DNA of 64,000 nt from Coffea arabica (Eukaryota; Streptophyta; Magnoliopsida; Gentianales; Rubiaceae), in contig NC_092317.1 of assembly GCF_036785885.1 (NCBI RefSeq), positions 4,156,501 to 4,220,500 on the forward strand. The letters run 5' to 3'. The notes below the pieces were generated by a model that ran no database searches, was not told the origin of the DNA, and was given only the letters and a program-made list of their open reading frames with translations. This document shows positions 13,491 to 27,100 of the stretch, piece by piece (positions within the stretch are counted from its first letter, which is position 1; each line of letters starts with the position of its first letter). A program made the position numbers and the translations under genes.

Positions 13491-16400
13491 GGAAAAAATA
13501 TAATAAATAACTAAGTGGATTAAATCAAGGGAAAAAATTAGAGAACCAAAAAAAAAATGATTGATTATCAGCAGCTTCTGTGAAATTTTGGAAAAACAGG
13601 AAGAATTGAAAGAACGAAGATGGACTACAAACGAGAAAGAAATTGGAGGGAAGAAATTTGTCCTCCTTCTTCCCCCAAATTACACGTTTCAACTGAATTT
13701 TCCCTCCCTTTTTGATCTTCATGAGAAGAAGCTTGTTCGGCAAGTTTGGGCTTCATTTTATCTGGGCCTCATTTAATCCGCAGTCCTGGTAGTAGTTTTG
13801 GTTTGGGCCCAACAATACTTCCATTAGCCTCCTTGTATTAGCTTATTTGGACATTCTGAACCGGTAAAAGGAATTGGGCCTTCCATCTTGCGCTTTCGTT
13901 TCTTGTCAAAATGGGCTGGGAGCATTCAGTCCCAATAAATTTCCCATGGCAGCAAAGCAACAATCCCCCATCCTCCTGGTATCTACCACTGGGTGGTTTA
14001 AAACGATGGATTTTTATTCTATTGTCCATGAATTTTGGACTTGGAATAAAGTGAATTGATGGTTAACCTCACGAAGAGTTATCTAGGAGTCAAATATTGC
14101 CCTTTTCACACTTGTTATATTGGGGAATAGATTGTGTAGAATGATGTTTGGGGTACAGTTTTGGGCATAGTGGTGAAAGCAGTACTTACCTTTTTGTTTA
14201 TAGTATTCCTTTAATATGTAATAAATTCTGTAGATTTGATAATTAAAGGTGTTGGTTAGAATGTAATTTTTTTAGATTGTATGGTGATAAAAAGAATATA
14301 CTAATTTTTAAGAATACAAAATAGTGAAAGGCAAAGATTAAATTGGAGGGTTATGGTTATGGATGACAGGATTTTTAAGAGTATTAAATCACTTTCAAGA
14401 TGCCAAGTACCCTTCTCTGAAACTCCTTTAAACTGAGATATTTGGCCACAAGAAAACCAAATGCTGATAATCCAATGCTCTTTAAAAAAAAATTATAATA
14501 ATGAATTAAAAGGTAATCCAATAGCTTTTTGATGCCACCCCAATGGCCGGGAGAAAAGCAATTTAATCAAAATCACAAGATTCTACTGCTGTTACATTAA
14601 AGTTTTTCAATCAAACTGATGAGTTCAATCCACCAATGATAAACTAGTCCACGTTGTCATTCATGCCTTTTAAGTCGTTACTTTGATACACCAATATTCA
14701 AGAATGTTTCATACTAATACGCAAAAATACTATATATTCTAAGAATACAGCAGATTAGGTTATACAAATGTTATCGTTGCGAAAAAAAAAAAGTAAAGGT
14801 TGGAACTCCTATTTTATCTTGAAATCCCCCTCCCAGTCTGAAACTGCATGGTATACTACTGAATATTTGAGAAGATCTCAAGTTAATTAGGATGATTGGC
14901 TCCCTAGTCCCAAGAAAGCGATTAAAATTAGGACATGCTTTCATCGAATGTGACAAACTAGTTATTAAGGTATTTCAACCAATCGGTTGATACCAATCAT
15001 TTTATGTTGTCTTATGGTGCAATAATTTACTTAGTAATCTCGGTTTTAACGCTCCAGATAAATCATTCATATTGCTCCAAACGTATTAGTAGTAAAACTT
15101 TAACTAGACCTCCTATTCTGAGGTATCAAAACTACTTCTTAACACTCGATTAGAACTTTCATAAGCAAATGGACTTTGTTATTACGATTAAACTTATCTT
15201 ACTCAAAGAGTTATCATCTAGCTACGTAGTTGGAGTATGAAGTGAGAAATATATAATGAATGATATCATTAAACTTCCAATTCCTGCTCGTTACTTGTAC
15301 AAACATCATCGACTTTGTTGCATTACTATTAGGAATGAAGTAGCTCAAATTCAGACACAAGGTTCCCACCTATCTCTTGAAAAATCAAAATACATTGACC
15401 GCTTAGTTATAGAAAAAGCGTCTTACAAAATAAGTCACGTCTTCGTTGTCATCTGACTCGTCTCTTCTATTAAACTCAAAATTTTAAGAAAAATGGAAAA
15501 AGATAGCAAATTTTCTTAGTTTTCAACCCCAAAAAAAAAAAAAAGAAAATAGTGAAGAAATTTCTTTAATACCAAGTTCTTAAATTCCTTGTTCCATGGA
15601 TGCATGCACATGTACGTAGAATCCATACGCGGGCAAAGAGGGTCTCAGAGGCTGGAGAGGGTCTAAGCTAAGAGGCTCTCACCAACTCCCTGACGACTTT
15701 CCCTGTTACGCGTTTTAGCTTAGTCCACTGGTCTTCACAGTTGACGGCAGAACACATCAAGTTTTACCAGTGGCCCTTCGTCAAACTACAACATTGGGAT
15801 CGCAACTCAACAAGTCAAAAAAGAACGTTTCATGGTCGACTCGTCTCTCCATTCATACTTCCTTCATAAAGGAAAGGAGCGCATTGCATTAATTAATGCT
15901 AAGAAATTACTATTAGTAGTAATCTAGTAAACGATACGTACATCCATCTACGTCATGTTAAGATCTACGCGTATATTAGCACGTCTCAAGGTACGAAAAA
16001 CATCCTGCAAGGAAAAAAAAAAAAGCTTCTAAGAGTCGGCTTTCTGGATGGGACTAATTTTCTAGCCCCAGTGCATATTCAAGAAAATAGAGGGCTCTTA
16101 CTAAACACTACTAGTACTGTTTCTTGAGTTGAACTTGGAAATTTTATTTTTTTTTGGGGTTGGAATTCGTCTACCTAATTCCCCTTCACAGATTTATCCA
16201 CTTTTTTTATGGCCCCTTTAGAGTTTGACCAGAAAGTATTGGACCTAGGAATTATGTTCAAACATGAAGATGATTCTAGCTAATCATCATGGGATGGGTG
16301 CCTAAGTTTCCTTGAGCGCTTTAATTTCACACGAATAAGGTGTCAAATTTCAGCAAGTAATATTATGAAACGATAGTGAGGGTTGGCGAGCGTTTTTTGA

Positions 16401-17079
16401 GTATACGCAAAAAAATTTTGAAGCAAAACGCAGCTTTGTTCGGAAAGCGATTTTTTTTTAAAAAAAATTTCTTGCAACATAAATATATATATTTTTTATT
16501 TTTCTAACTACATTTTTGTCTCATATATATAAAAAATACAAATAATTGTTACATTACTATATTAAAAAAATCCCAAATAATTGTTCTAGGAAGAGCAAAG
16601 AAAAAAAAATGGGAAATCGAATTGTTCCGGTAGCAGACAGATGCGTGATTAGTCGTTAATCACATATTATATTGGCATGAACGTCAAAGTTACAGATACG
16701 GTCCTTAAAAGCTTGATGTACAGTTACCAGAAAAGAGTAGTATTAGCTCAAGAAACAAAGAAAAGATTTTTCTTTTCTTTTGTGGGCATTCATGTCACTA
16801 GTTATCTGGGAGAAAACCAGAGAAGAATCTACAAAAAATATATGTATATATATTATATTTTCTTGGATGGTGAAATGAATTTGGACAATAGAATGAAATG
16901 GATATATCAGCTTACGGAAATAGAAAATGTCCAAGGACCCTACATAAATTCGTTTCAGGGAATTTTTAAAAAAAAAGAAAGAAACAAGAAAATTGTTAGT
17001 ATATACAGAAAAAGACAAAGAAGAAGAAGTACAAACTTGTTTGTTTAATGAAGAACTTTTTCATGCTTATTTCAAGCAT
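13491..17079. other. Gene-poor AT-rich intergenic region
   Basis: Upstream side of the FHA-TDP1 gene, then about 3.5 kb without a recognisable gene. There are many A/T homopolymers. Open frames at 13561-13776, 15256-15456 and 16677-17048 are short, low in complexity and resemble no family I know. The stretch 16400-16620, with AT-rich repeats near its right end, could be a decayed MITE, but I could not fix its ends. Confidence 0.5.
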
Positions 17080-17990
17080 GCTATACTTTTCTTGTAGAGG
17101 ATTTGACTTTGGGAAGCAAAAGATAATTAAGGAATCAATGCGCATTGTCAGGTAATGCATTTTTCTTATTTAGTAGTATATGTTTATTAGTGTTGTTGAT
17201 ATAAATTGTCTTTATTACTAAATGATTTATTAATATTAAATAACTTTTCTGGCCCCATAAATGTGAGAAACAGACAAAAAAGGGAAAGAATCTTAGATTA
17301 ATTACTCGAATACTACAAATCTTTCAAACTCACTACTAATTTTTTTTTTTTTTTTTTTGAATCAGACCATCATAGATGGATTCGTAGAAGCAAGATCCAA
17401 TGATTCAGGGAAAAAAAAGAAGATAATGTTTGGTATATAAAGAATAAAAAAGAAGTGTACAAATTTCATTTTCCGATGAAGCACTAGTGCCATTAGGGAT
17501 TGATAACTCATACCCATGTCATCTTAATTATACTTTATTCTTATTGAGGTTTTGACGTTGGGATGACTAAATTAATGAATTACATTTTGATTAAGTCAGG
17601 TGATGTAGCGTCCTTGCCTACTACCAGTATATTTTTTTTATTGTTGATATTCACTAAATCCTTGTGGGGTTTTCTATCCCACATCGGATTGGGGAGGGTG
17701 GGTGTTTGGGTAGATAAGTCCCTCGCAGGACTTCAAAAGTTGCCGGCTTTTGAAGTTACTGTGGGGATTAGATTTATTTGCAAAAACATTCTTACTTTTG
17801 ATAAGAAAATGTAAGGAAAAAAAAAAATTCACTAAATTGAATTAATTAGTGGCAATCCCAGTATTATTGAATGGTTTGGCAATTATTAATCTTTAATTAC
17901 TTTTGCTCCGATAACTGTGAGAAACAGGCCACACTGAACAGAATCTTAGAGTAACAGCTCAATACTATGAAATTTCTGAAACGTACGTTA
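17080..17990. repeat. Old tandem duplication, two diverged copies
   Basis: Copy A is about 17080-17340; copy B is about 17530-17990 and is interrupted by a later 167-bp insertion. The best shared blocks are GTCAGGTAATG/GTCAGGTGATG (17148 and 17596), GTTGATAT plus ACTAAAT, and GTGAGAAACAG followed by GAATCTTAGA (17266 and 17920). Their order is the same in both copies. The boundaries are approximate. Confidence 0.55.
17660..17826 (+). mobile_element. Poly-A retroposon carrying a USE-like motif, 11-bp TSD
   Basis: A 167-bp insertion between direct repeats ATTCACTAAAT at 17649-17659 and 17827-17837, ending in about 11 A residues. A poly-A tail plus target-site duplication indicates LINE-mediated retroposition. 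It holds ATCCCACATCG (17676-17686), an exact match to the plant snRNA upstream sequence element RTCCCACATCG. A weak TATA-like TAGATAA follows 24 bp later, and a perfect 10-bp inverted repeat with a 7-nt loop lies at 17730-17756. I see no tRNA-type A and B boxes. It could be a non-tRNA SINE, or a retroposed small RNA or transcript. Confidence 0.65.
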
Positions 17991-18572
17991 CACTATATAC
18001 ATATATTTTAGCATTATTATGTTATTTTTTCTTCTTTCGACTAAATTAAATTAAATTTAATTTAATTATAGGGGTCAGAAACGGGTTCTAGAACGTACCT
18101 ATTTTTCTTCATGGTACTCTTTGCATGCATGAATCGGTGCCATGTCTTATTTGGAACTACAACATTAGAACGCCTACAAATATATTTCTTCATACAACTT
18201 TTCTCATGTTCAAGGCTAAAGAATATTAGACGAGTATTAGTTAGAGAGGAGCCCTAAAAACTCTTATGCAATTAAACACGTATATATATATAGGCGCAAA
18301 CGTAATCAAGAGATCATTTTGAGGCAATGATCCAAGACTGAAAAGCTGCTAGCTAGAAATGAGTTGGCCATTTGAAATATATTATGTGTAATTAAAGTCC
18401 AACCAAATAAATGCCGAATCACTTCTTTTGTTATATGGATAAATCCAAAGGAAAAACTTTTTTTTTTGGATAAGTTTTTAGATACCCTTTCGGGATATTT
18501 GGTTTTTTGCAGTTCCTGATATAGTACAATCAAATAAATTCAGCGAGAGAAATTGTAAATAAGAGATATATA

Positions 18573-18738
18573 GTGTGTTTGGAATGCACATTATTTACAT
18601 TTTATTTATACACACTGACTTGTTTGTATCATCAACATATTTTTTAATCATCTTTTTATTTTATATACATCACATCAAAAAAGTGTTATAATATTTTTTT
18701 CATAAAATTATTTCAAATAATTTACTATCCAATCACAC
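18573..18738. mobile_element. MITE-like element
   Basis: About 166 bp whose ends form an imperfect inverted repeat: TGTGTTTGGAATG at the left and the complement of TGTGATTGGATAG at the right, each followed by ATTATTT-type sequence. The interior shares ATACATCACATCA and AAAAGTGTTA with the element at 51284-51450. The ends are approximate and no clear target-site duplication was seen. Confidence 0.4.
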
Positions 18739-19340
18739 TCAATATTGAGTTCAATAACTCTTATTCACAAAAAAAAAAAAAATAAAAAATCTTTAAAACA
18801 AAAAAAAACAAAAGTGGGATGTGAGAGATATAGGGAGACAGCTAAACACGCTTTATGCAGCCTTGGACGTTTCCAACATGTGCACGACTTTGATGTACAC
18901 ACCAAAAAATTGTCTGCCTGCTGCTAAACCCACCCACTTGCTTTTCTGCAACTATGTATATAGTGATGAATGAAAATGACTGACATTCGGTCTTGTCATG
19001 TCCTAGAGAGTTTATCCAGAAGAACCCCAAATGAAAAAAAAAAGAAAAAAAGGCAGATAGATACAGAGAGAGAGAGAGGTATACAACTGCAATACAAGAA
19101 GCTTAGACGAGTATACAGATTACACAGGGAAGGGAAGAAGAATTTTATGGCGGGCGTGGCAGCCATTGTCGTCTCCAAATGGAAAAATAAGCGTTGACTC
19201 AGCGTCACACACGAACCTAAAATCTAGGCAAGCTAGCATTTAGCAAACTAATTTTGGTACGGAAATTCTCCCTTTCCTATACATAGTCAAACTGGAAGAA
19301 CATCAAGCAAAAACTGCAATACTTGATCCAATGTGGAGGG

Positions 19341-19606
19341 AACCACTGGGCCAACGGCTCAGTGGTCACTGGGAGGGACTTTAGGTTGTAGGTGAGGGTT
19401 CAAACTTCACTTGTAGTGAAAAAAATTTAAAATTTGTGCCATAGCACTCCCTTGATCTAGTTGAGTCTGTATACCCACTAACCCCTTATCACAGTCTTCT
19501 TAGGCTCCCCATCTACCCATAAATTAGGATAGAGTAGGTTATACCGGCTCCCCCTCGCCCCATAAATTAGGATAGAATAGGTTATACCGTTGCTGAAAAA
19601 AAAAAA
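19341..19606 (+). mobile_element. tRNA-derived SINE with 15-bp TSD
   Basis: Flanked by ATCCAATGTGGAGGG at 19326-19340 and 19607-19621, with a poly-A tail of about 12 nt. The pol III A box is CGGCTCAGTGGT (355-366 after 19000) and the B box GGTTCAAACTT (19397-19407). The 3' half has a near-identical repeat of about 40 bp (CATAAATTAGGATAGA followed by TAGGTTATACC, twice). Complete and probably fairly young, since the duplicated target site is still perfect. Confidence 0.85.
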
Positions 19607-19621
19607 ATCCAATGTGGAGGG

Positions 19622-21022
19622 CCTTTTGTTTTGCTTGTGAAAATGAAATAATTAATAAATGGGAGTGGAATTATGAACTAACTATTGTAGTATGTAATAG
19701 TAGTGTAACCGTTGGTTCGCATCCACTTCATTCTTTTCTCCAACATATAATAATAATCTTATCTTAACTTTTTGAAAAAAGCTTTTTTAAACCAAATTAA
19801 TGGAAACAAAGAACATTTGGCAAGTGTAATTAATCAATCGCGACTTGTTAATATCCACTGCAATCAACTATTTATTAGGTTACAACAAAAAAAGTTTAGT
19901 AAATTGTTGGACCACTCAAGCTCGTTTCAAGATCCACTCGCAATATTTTATTGTTCCCACGATTACAATAATGCAGTAAGTTTGCGATAGGCAAGCACCC
20001 GGAAGAAGTATGGAAGCTTCGAAATCTCTTACTGGAAACATTTTATAATGTTTTTTCTTTTTTTTTTTACCGATCGGCTAGAACTTTCCCGGTAATTGAA
20101 CTCTTAAGAACATTTCAGGGACGCTTTGTCTAGGTCTCATGTCACCCGTTAATCATGCCATTACACAATCTATCTATCCCCAACTTTTTATATCCGAAAT
20201 ATTTTTAACATTAATTGAGATTCAAAATCTAATTTTACGTTAATAGACAATTATCTATCTCAAGTATAAATCCAAGCTTGTGTGTGAGTGTGTGTACACA
20301 CACACACATACGCGACGTGATGCAATCAAGATCACTTGACCAAATAGTATTATATTTCTTTAAATATTACCAACTTTCTAATTTTAGAACGCCTATATAT
20401 AAATCCTGCCCTTCTTACAAAACATTAAGCGGTTAAATTTGTCGTTGCTCATTCATGTTAGTCAAGAATTTCTTTAGACTCCCATTCAATTTTACAGATA
20501 AGTGTGTTTGGATAGGAATTTATGTGAAATGTTTATTTAAAATACTCTTACTGTAATACTTTTTATCGTATGACGTATATGATGAGGTAAAAAGATGTAT
20601 TAAAATTTGTGTTACAAATTATTTTTTCTCAAATCATCCCCACCCCGAAACATAATCCACCTTTTTCAACTAAAATTATACAGATTAAAAAAAAGTCAAA
20701 AGAAAAAAAGAAAACAAACAGTCCTTGGCCTGTTGGTCGGAAGAACTATCTTCTATGCTTCCAAAGGCCGCCGCTTCCAACAACAAATATATAGGTGGGA
20801 GGCCTCACTTCTGAAGAAACTCAAGGTTGGTGAAGAAAACTCTGGAAAAAAAAAAAAAAACACGAGAACTACCTACTCTGTCTGTCCCTGGCGTCCAGCC
20901 CTCCATACTTCTTCAACTTTCCTCTCCTTAGTAATTCACCATTGAAAATTCATCCTTCTCGTTAAAACTCTTCCCTACATATATAACTCCACAAACTAAC
21001 TTGTCCTCCTTCCAATCTTTGC
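19622..21022. other. RBOH distal upstream region
   Basis: AT-rich with no gene. It contains a TG/CA dinucleotide tract (about 20278-20310), a W-box core TTGACC near 20336, and a possible MITE at 20502-20642 beginning TGTGTTTGGATAG, whose right end is too decayed to define. W-boxes are WRKY sites common in stress-responsive promoters; a role here is inference. Confidence 0.45.
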
Positions 21023-21030
21023 TTTATATA
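21023..21030 (+). promoter_or_regulatory. Putative TATA box of RBOH gene
   Basis: TTTATATA lies 141 bp upstream of the RBOH ATG and is preceded by a pyrimidine-rich stretch. The predicted transcription start is near 21055, giving a leader of roughly 115 nt. Position and motif are seen; function is inferred. Confidence 0.45.
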
Positions 21031-21170
21031 CAACATAACATAACCAAACCTCTCGGGGTGTTATTTCCCTATCTATGCTGAAAAAGCATTGAGCTTGCAT
21101 GCTAGTGCTGGTTTGAAAATTTTTTAAATTAGTTTTTCGGTCGAAGAATTTGTGAACCAAGCCGGAGAAA

Positions 21171-24100
21171 ATGCAAAGCCCGGAAACTCAGCATTATCAT
21201 CACCATTCGGACAATGAGATCATCGGCAATGATAGAACAAGCTACAGCGGTCCGCTGAGCGGACCTCTGAACAAAAGGACCGGCAAAAAAAGTGCAAGAT
21301 TCAACATCCGTGATTCCGCCGGCAATGCCAATTCCAGCTCCGGAAACAACAACGACGATGCATACGTCGAGATCACTCTCGACGTTCGCGATGACTCCGT
21401 GGCGGTTCACAGCGTAAAAACCGCCGACGGAGCTGCGATAGAAGACCCCGAGTTGGCATTGTTGGCTAGAGGGTTGGAGAAGAAATCATCATTTGGTTCA
21501 TCAGTGGTGAGAAATGCCTCGTCCAAGATTAGGCAGGTTTCACAGGAGCTCAAGCGTCTGGCTTCGTTATCAAAAAGGCCTCAAATGGGAAAATTTGATA
21601 GGACTAAGTCAGCTGCGGCTCATGCTTTAAAGGGCTTGAAGTTCATCAGCAAAACTGATGGTGGCGCCGGTTGGGCCGCGGTGGAGAAGCGGTTTGATGA
21701 GCTCACAGACACCACCAATGGGTTGCTTCCTCGTTCACTTTTTTGTGAATGCATAGGTAAGCAAGGAAGAAAATAGTCTTAACTACCATGAACCTTATAA
21801 AGCTTCTCGTTCACAATTTGGTCGGTAAGTAGTTAAATTTGGTGGATTCTTTTTTGGACTTGTTGATTCTTACGGGGGAAGATCTGTGAATGTTGCTATG
21901 GTAGGTATGAACAAGGACTCTAAAGAATTTGCTAGGGAGCTTTTTGATGCTCTTGGTCGGAGGCGGAATATTACCGGAGGTTCGATCAATAAAGCACAGC
22001 TTAAAGAGTTTTGGGACCAAATTTCTGATCAGAGTTTTGATTCTCGACTTCAAACTTTCTTTGACATGTAAGTGTCTATGGATTCTTTTTTGGACTTGTT
22101 GATTCTTTTTTCCACCATGATTTTTTTTTTTGAACAATTTGGGTAGTGTTTTATGATTAATTAATTGTATATATGATGATATAATGCAGGGTTGATAAAG
22201 ATGCAGATGGCAGAATTACGGAAGATGAAGTCAGAGAGGTAACTATTTCTTTGTTCTCTTTCTTATGGGTATGATTAATTCCTCTTTTCTCCTCGAGGAA
22301 TTGGCATATTGATCTAGCCGGCTGGTATACAATTGCAATGACACAAATTAATTAAGCATTTTCCGTGTTTTTTTTAACTTTTGGCAATTCAATTATGGTA
22401 AGGTGAAAAGAAATTGACAGGTGATTTGGTTTGGTGAAATATGCATAATTTGTTTACTACCTTTCATTTGTTTTTTTTAAAAAATTCACTTGCAGATTAT
22501 TACCCTCAGTGCTTCAGCCAACAAGCTTTCCAACATTCAGAGACAGGCCGATGAATATGCTGCATTGATCATGGAAGAGTTAGACCCAAACAACTGTGGA
22601 TTTATTCTGGTAATAAACTAGTTTAATATGTTTTAAGAGATTAGTTAGCTTGATTTGACGGGGTAAACGATATTGGGAAACCATCTCCTGATCTTGTCAA
22701 TAAATATGCTGGTGTGATGAACCTAATCCCCTCCCGTCATCCATTCTGATTTTCTTATAGATATCTTCAGTGCATCCCTGAATTATATTTTATTTTCCCC
22801 TTCTTTATTTCTTTTTTGTCCTTGATCAGATAGAACATTTGGAGATGCTATTGTTACAAGCTCCAAATCAATCCGTAAGAGGTGAAAGCAGGAACCTGAG
22901 TCAAATGCTAAGCCAGAAACTGAAACCAACAACGGACCACAGTTTTGTAAGGAGATGGTGTCAAGATTTGAAGTACTTGTTGCTAGATAACTGGCAAAGA
23001 GTCTGGGTAATTGCCCTGTGGATTGGGGTCATGGCTGGTTTATTTTCTTGGAAGTATGTTCAGTACAAAAGGAAAAAACCAGCATATGACGTAATGGGAG
23101 CTTGTGTTTGCATGGCCAAGGGGGCGGCGGAAACATTGAAGCTGAACATGGCATTAATCTTGTTACCGGTCTGTCGAAACACCATCACCTGGCTTAGAAA
23201 CAAGACGAGATTAGGTGCTGCTGTTCCATTTGATGACAACCTCAATTTTCACAAAGTAAGTCATGTTTGTTAAAACCTTACTAATAATTATTAGTTTTCC
23301 CGCAGGGTTGGACAATAAATTGCAAGTTACCAAACATAACTAGGCTAATGGCTGTATGAATTTTCTTACAGGTGATAGCAGTGGCAATAGCAATTGGTGT
23401 CGGAATACATGCAATTGCTCATCTATCGTGTGATTTCCCTCGGATCCTACATGCATCTCCTGCAAAATACCAGGCATTGAAGCCTTATTTTGGAGTAGAA
23501 CAACCTGCAAGCTATTGGCATTTTGTGAAGAGCGTGGAGGGAGTAACCGGGATCATAATGGTGGTCCTGATGGCAATAGCATTCACCTTAGCCACCCCAT
23601 GGTTTAGGCGTAACAGGGTCAACCTACCAAGACCCTTCAAGAAACTCACTGGCTTCAACGCCTTCTGGTATTCCCACCACCTTTTTGTCATTGTCTACGC
23701 TCTCCTCATCGTTCATGGTGTCAGGCTCTACTTGACCCACAAATGGTACAAGAAGACGGTGAGTACACATTTTCATTCTTGAATCTTGATCATGATATTT
23801 CTATCATATCAAATCTTTTATTGGCATAAAAACAAGCATTCAATTCCCTGAAACCTTGCACGTATTCTTCATATTTAATTTGGCAATGGCAGACATGGAT
23901 GTACCTGGCAGTTCCAATCGCACTCTATGCTGGTGAAAGATTGATCAGAGCATTTAGGTCAAGTATTAAGGCTGTTAAAATACTCAAGGTAATTATGATT
24001 AGCATCCACGTACTTTTTACTTTACTGAATGAAAGAATCGTACACCTTTCAACCATAGAAAAAGAAAAAAAGAAACAAACTAACAATTTTTGGTGCACTA

Positions 24101-27100
24101 ATTTGTTTTGGTAGGTGGCTGTTTATCCCGGGAACGTGTTGGCTCTTCACATGTCAAAGCCGCAGGGCTTCAAATACAAAAGTGGGCAGTACATGTTCGT
24201 CAACTGCGCCGCTGTGTCTCCATTCGAATGGTAGCTGATCTTTTTTCAGTCAACTTTTACTCGTGAATTGTGATAATCAATTTTTCTAAATTTTGCTTGT
24301 TCATTACACATGTAAAATATTAACCATATGACTGAAATTACATAAAGAACAATTTCAAGGAATTTTCTATGAGAAGATACAATTTTCTATGAAAAAAAAA
24401 GAGTGATTTCAAGGAATTTACTCCAATTCAGTTGGGGCATAGGACCCTTCTTTTTAGTCCTCTTTTGTACATATAATTTATAATCCATTTTCAGGGTGAA
24501 CCCTTTAATATTTTTCTAGCCTAGATTTAAGGCGTATGCTTCTTCTAACCCTTAGTGGTCCAAAATATGCAGGCACCCATTCTCCATAACTTCAGCCCCT
24601 AGAGATGACTACTTGAGCGTCCATATTCGAACTCTTGGTGACTGGACCAGACAACTCAGAACTGTTTTCTCAGAGGTGAGCCTAAGCCTGAGGCTTCCTA
24701 TTCCTCCCATTTGCGAAATTTTTTTTCTCCCATGTTATGTAACAGTATGGAATTGAATTTGCTATACATATATATATAGAAAGCAATAATTAATATGCCA
24801 TTATTGGAGTTGCTATAGCTGTAATGCTTGCTTCTAGTACTCATCCATTCTACTTGAGCTTTCGAATACAGTTGTCTTTGAAAAGTCTATTATATCAAGG
24901 GAACAAGTAACAACTAATAGCGAAGTAGAAAATGACATTTGATGTTTAAGTGGTAATCTTAAGTTTCAACGATTATCCTGCAGATCTTTGAAGTTAGCAC
25001 CTTAATTATAGGATCCCAACAAACCATCATAATCACAGACCATGGTCCTAGTATTACTAACCAGTTTTACACATTGCATTCACAATTATTGCAGCAGAAT
25101 ATCTGACTCTTTTCCCATATCCTCGACCAAATATATATATATGTATATGTATATGTATATATATACATATTGATTGAGAAGGTCCAATCCATGCAGTATA
25201 AAATGCCAGGGGGAAAAAAAGAAGAAAATATATTTTAGTTGGATATTTTAGAATTCAAGTATTGAATAGAAGGAAAAAACAATTTATACTGTGTGATCTA
25301 CGTTTACCTTAGTCTATCAGAGGTTGGGGGTACTTTTATTGATTTTTTTGAGAATGTTACTAAATTATATACCATTGCTTTGGTAATGTGATCTTGGTTA
25401 GGTATGTCAGCCTCCACCTACAGGGAAAAGCGGACTCCTCCGAGCTGATTGTTTGCAAGGAGAAAACAATCCCAAGTAAGTAGCATCTTTATTACTTTTA
25501 CAACTTTCACGTTCATGCATTTAAAGTACGGAGACCCGTAAAGTAAAGACTTCAATTTGAAGGAGGCAAACGTTAAGTAACCTTATTGGTGCCTTTTCTA
25601 TTTCGTGATTCACGAGTCAAGATTTTGCATTTTTAAATTTCTTGTCTAATGGGCAGAAGGGATTATGAGAGTGAAAAGATTCTAGTTTGTGCCATGTGGA
25701 AGATAACATGATTTTTTGACTCTAATGTTTGGACAAACGTGATGAACAGTTTCCCAAGGGTGTTGATTGATGGACCATATGGAGCGCCAGCACAAGACTA
25801 CAAGAAATACGACGTGGTCTTGCTGGTGGGGCTGGGAATAGGGGCAACGCCGATGATCAGCATAGTTAAAGATATTGTGAACAACATGAAAGCCATTGAA
25901 GCAGAGGAGAGTGCCTTGGAGGATGGCACCAGAGCACCAGAAGACGGCGGCCCTGTTCCTCCAAATTCTGGTCCCTTGACACAGAAGAGAAAATCAGGGT
26001 CAGGAAGTGGAGGGAACTTCAAAACAAAGAGGGCGTATTTCTACTGGGTCACAAGAGAACAAGGTTCATTTGATTGGTTCAAGGGAATAATGAACGAAGT
26101 TGCTGAAATGGACAAGAAGGGAGTGATAGAGATGCATAACTACTGTACTAGTGTTTATGAAGAAGGTGATGCTCGATCCGCCCTGATCACTATGCTTCAG
26201 TCACTCAACCATGCCAAACATGGAGTTGATATTGTTTCCGGAACCCGCGTTAAGTCTCATTTTGCCAAGCCAAATTGGCGTAACGTGTACAAACGCATCG
26301 CTCTCAATCATACGAGTGCAAGAGTTGGTAAGTTTCTATTCAAGCTCCTAGTTTATATATTTCCTCTGAAAAAAGAAAAGAAGAAGAAGAAGAAGAAGGT
26401 CTTAGTATATGTAATTTCACCTAATGGATATATACATCCTTGTTCTCATTATGACTTAATTTTTGTCATGTTTTTAGCTTAATAGTATCCTGTGAAACTG
26501 GTTTTGCCAAATATTATTTCTTTTCCTAGGATAGTTTATTATTTAGGTGTTGGCGTCATCCAAAGCCCCATCTCTCGTAAGAGAACAATAAATAAAGGTG
26601 TATGCATGCTTATTAAAGTCAGCCTAATGTCGAATTCTAACTTTGTTGTATGAGATAAGTTTGCATTAAGGTAAAGACTTCCCCTTGGTATGGAACATTA
26701 AACTTTTTCCCTACCAGCCTTTATATCCATTCCAAACATGTATAAAGGTGATAAAAGTAACACTCTGCTCATAGCCTTTATAAAAGAAAAAGCATATATA
26801 TACATATATATAATAAAAAAAAAGATAGAGAGAAAAGATATTATCAGTTCATAATGTAGTGGTTGTACTTTTGTTTGATGATGATAGCTTGGAATCGTGT
26901 TTTACGTTCACATAAAATATTTATGTGGAGCTAGTAGTTTTGTTTTACATTTCTTTTGTTCAAAATTCTACTACTTTATTTACTTTCCTAATTTGGAGTT
27001 TTTTTTTTTTTTTTTGTCTCCACAATTTTCAGGGGTTTTCTACTGTGGGGCACCCGCACTTACCAAGGAATTGAAGCAGCTAGCTTCCGATTTTTCTCAC

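Noticed and set aside
16677-17048. 123-codon open frame in the intergenic region
   Set aside because: Lys/Tyr/Ile-rich and low in complexity, with no domain, no splice context and no promoter; it fits chance in AT-rich DNA.
17563-17814. 83-codon open frame over the retroposon
   Set aside because: It crosses the retroposon boundary and its hairpin; the frame is accidental.
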